DNA from: Leptospira terpstrae serovar Hualin str. LT 11-33 = ATCC 700639
Lineage (GTDB): Bacteria > Spirochaetota > Leptospiria > Leptospirales > Leptospiraceae
Direction of reading: 5' to 3'
DNA: 64,000 nucleotides
Assembly (NCBI RefSeq): GCF_000332495.1
Contig: NZ_AOGW02000008.1
Span: 206,094 to 270,093, forward strand
Shown here: positions 63,881 through 64,000 of the stretch, piece by piece
How the letters are laid out: each line of letters opens with the position of its first letter
Numbering within the stretch: position 1 is the first letter of the stretch
Program-made: the position numbers and the translations under genes
The notes under the pieces: generated by a model
Database searches by the model: none
What the model was told of the DNA's origin: nothing
Seen by the model: only the letters and a program-made list of their open reading frames with translations

Positions 63881-64000
63881 TCACAATCTATAATGACTAA
63901 CGAAGGCAATGTCCTACTTCCACCCCCACTCGCTTTTCCGCTCCGCGGGCGAGTGTCCGAGACTTGCTCCCTATGGGTCGCAAGTCTGTCATTTCGCGAA
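63881..64000 (-). other. GC-rich palindromic segment, end of an unidentified RNA or repeat element
   Basis: Two clear inverted repeats: CACTCGC with GCGAGTG around 63930-63956, and GACTTGC with GCAAGTC around 63960-63987. Read on the minus strand, the part next to the terminator (GTGGAAGTAGGACATTGCC) resembles the 3' end of 5S rRNA, but the bases before it do not match the conserved 5S middle. No open frame is convincing. It may be the end of a structured RNA, a truncated 5S copy, or a recombination-site-like repeat; the window ends before this can be settled. Confidence 0.3.

Noticed and set aside
63881..64000. Complete 5S rRNA gene on the minus strand
   Set aside because: Only the 3' stretch resembles 5S; the expected conserved middle (CCGAAC...GAAGT) is not present in the bases available, so a full gene is not called.
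1..64000. CRISPR arrays, insertion sequences, tRNA genes or prophage
   Set aside because: No regularly spaced direct repeats, transposase or integrase motifs, or cloverleaf-like sequences with the TTC-loop consensus were seen in the intergenic spaces, which are mostly short.

Overview
The window looks like chromosomal DNA from a Leptospira-type spirochaete, probably a free-living (saprophytic) species. The reasons are: AT-rich coding sequence; a flagellar regulatory block in the order flhF, flhG, fliA, fapA; LPS functions (LpxK, an O-antigen-type ABC exporter, UDP-glucose dehydrogenase); many lipoproteins with relaxed spirochaetal lipoboxes; and a dense set of sensory and phosphatase proteins. 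The genus is inferred from gene content, not from a database match. Genes are closely packed, with frequent ATGA overlaps. No transposase, CRISPR array, phage block or tRNA was seen.

Region by region. 1-5081 (minus): flagellar regulators flhF, flhG, a small membrane protein, sigma-28 and a FapA-like protein cut by the window edge. 5322-9540: a split MnmD/MnmC pair (plus), lpxK and hisE (minus), and an exported thioredoxin-TPR protein (plus). 9576-12883 (minus): ugd and the Wzt/Wzm polysaccharide exporter. 12940-15494: lineage-specific envelope proteins. 15491-22596 (minus): a HEAT-repeat protein overlapping a response regulator, glycogen phosphorylase, a DUF192 lipoprotein, enoyl-CoA hydratase, and a membrane PP2C phosphatase. 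22616-24929 (plus): a lipoprotein with a zinc-protease motif and a predicted outer-membrane barrel.

25030-34688 (plus) is one chemosensory operon: MCP, cheW, cheA, cheB, a kinase-like protein with a degenerate receiver, two cheY genes, and a membrane PAS histidine kinase. It has no cheR, cheD or cheC. The CheA linker carries four evenly spaced EFGLF motifs. 34681-38943 (minus): purM, murI, an aminotransferase and an HtrA protease. 38947-40032 (plus): a predicted aminopeptidase lipoprotein.

40029-52841 (minus) is the most unusual region. It encodes a 2,647-residue lipoprotein (beta-propeller, long TPR-like solenoid, and what may be inactive CHAT-like modules) translationally coupled to a 195-residue lipoprotein. 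An AsmA-like protein, a STAS protein and a sigma-factor-like protein with a split region 4 lie upstream. Next come an NhaC antiporter, an Nramp-like carrier without the usual metal-binding motifs, and a hybrid PAS kinase (52915-57572). The right end (57728-63697, minus) is a Cu/Ag-type RND efflux operon, headed by a small Cys-rich lipoprotein and a hairpin that overlaps the efflux ribosome-binding site. The last 150 bases hold a minus-strand terminator and GC-rich palindromes belonging to a transcript or element that continues beyond the window.
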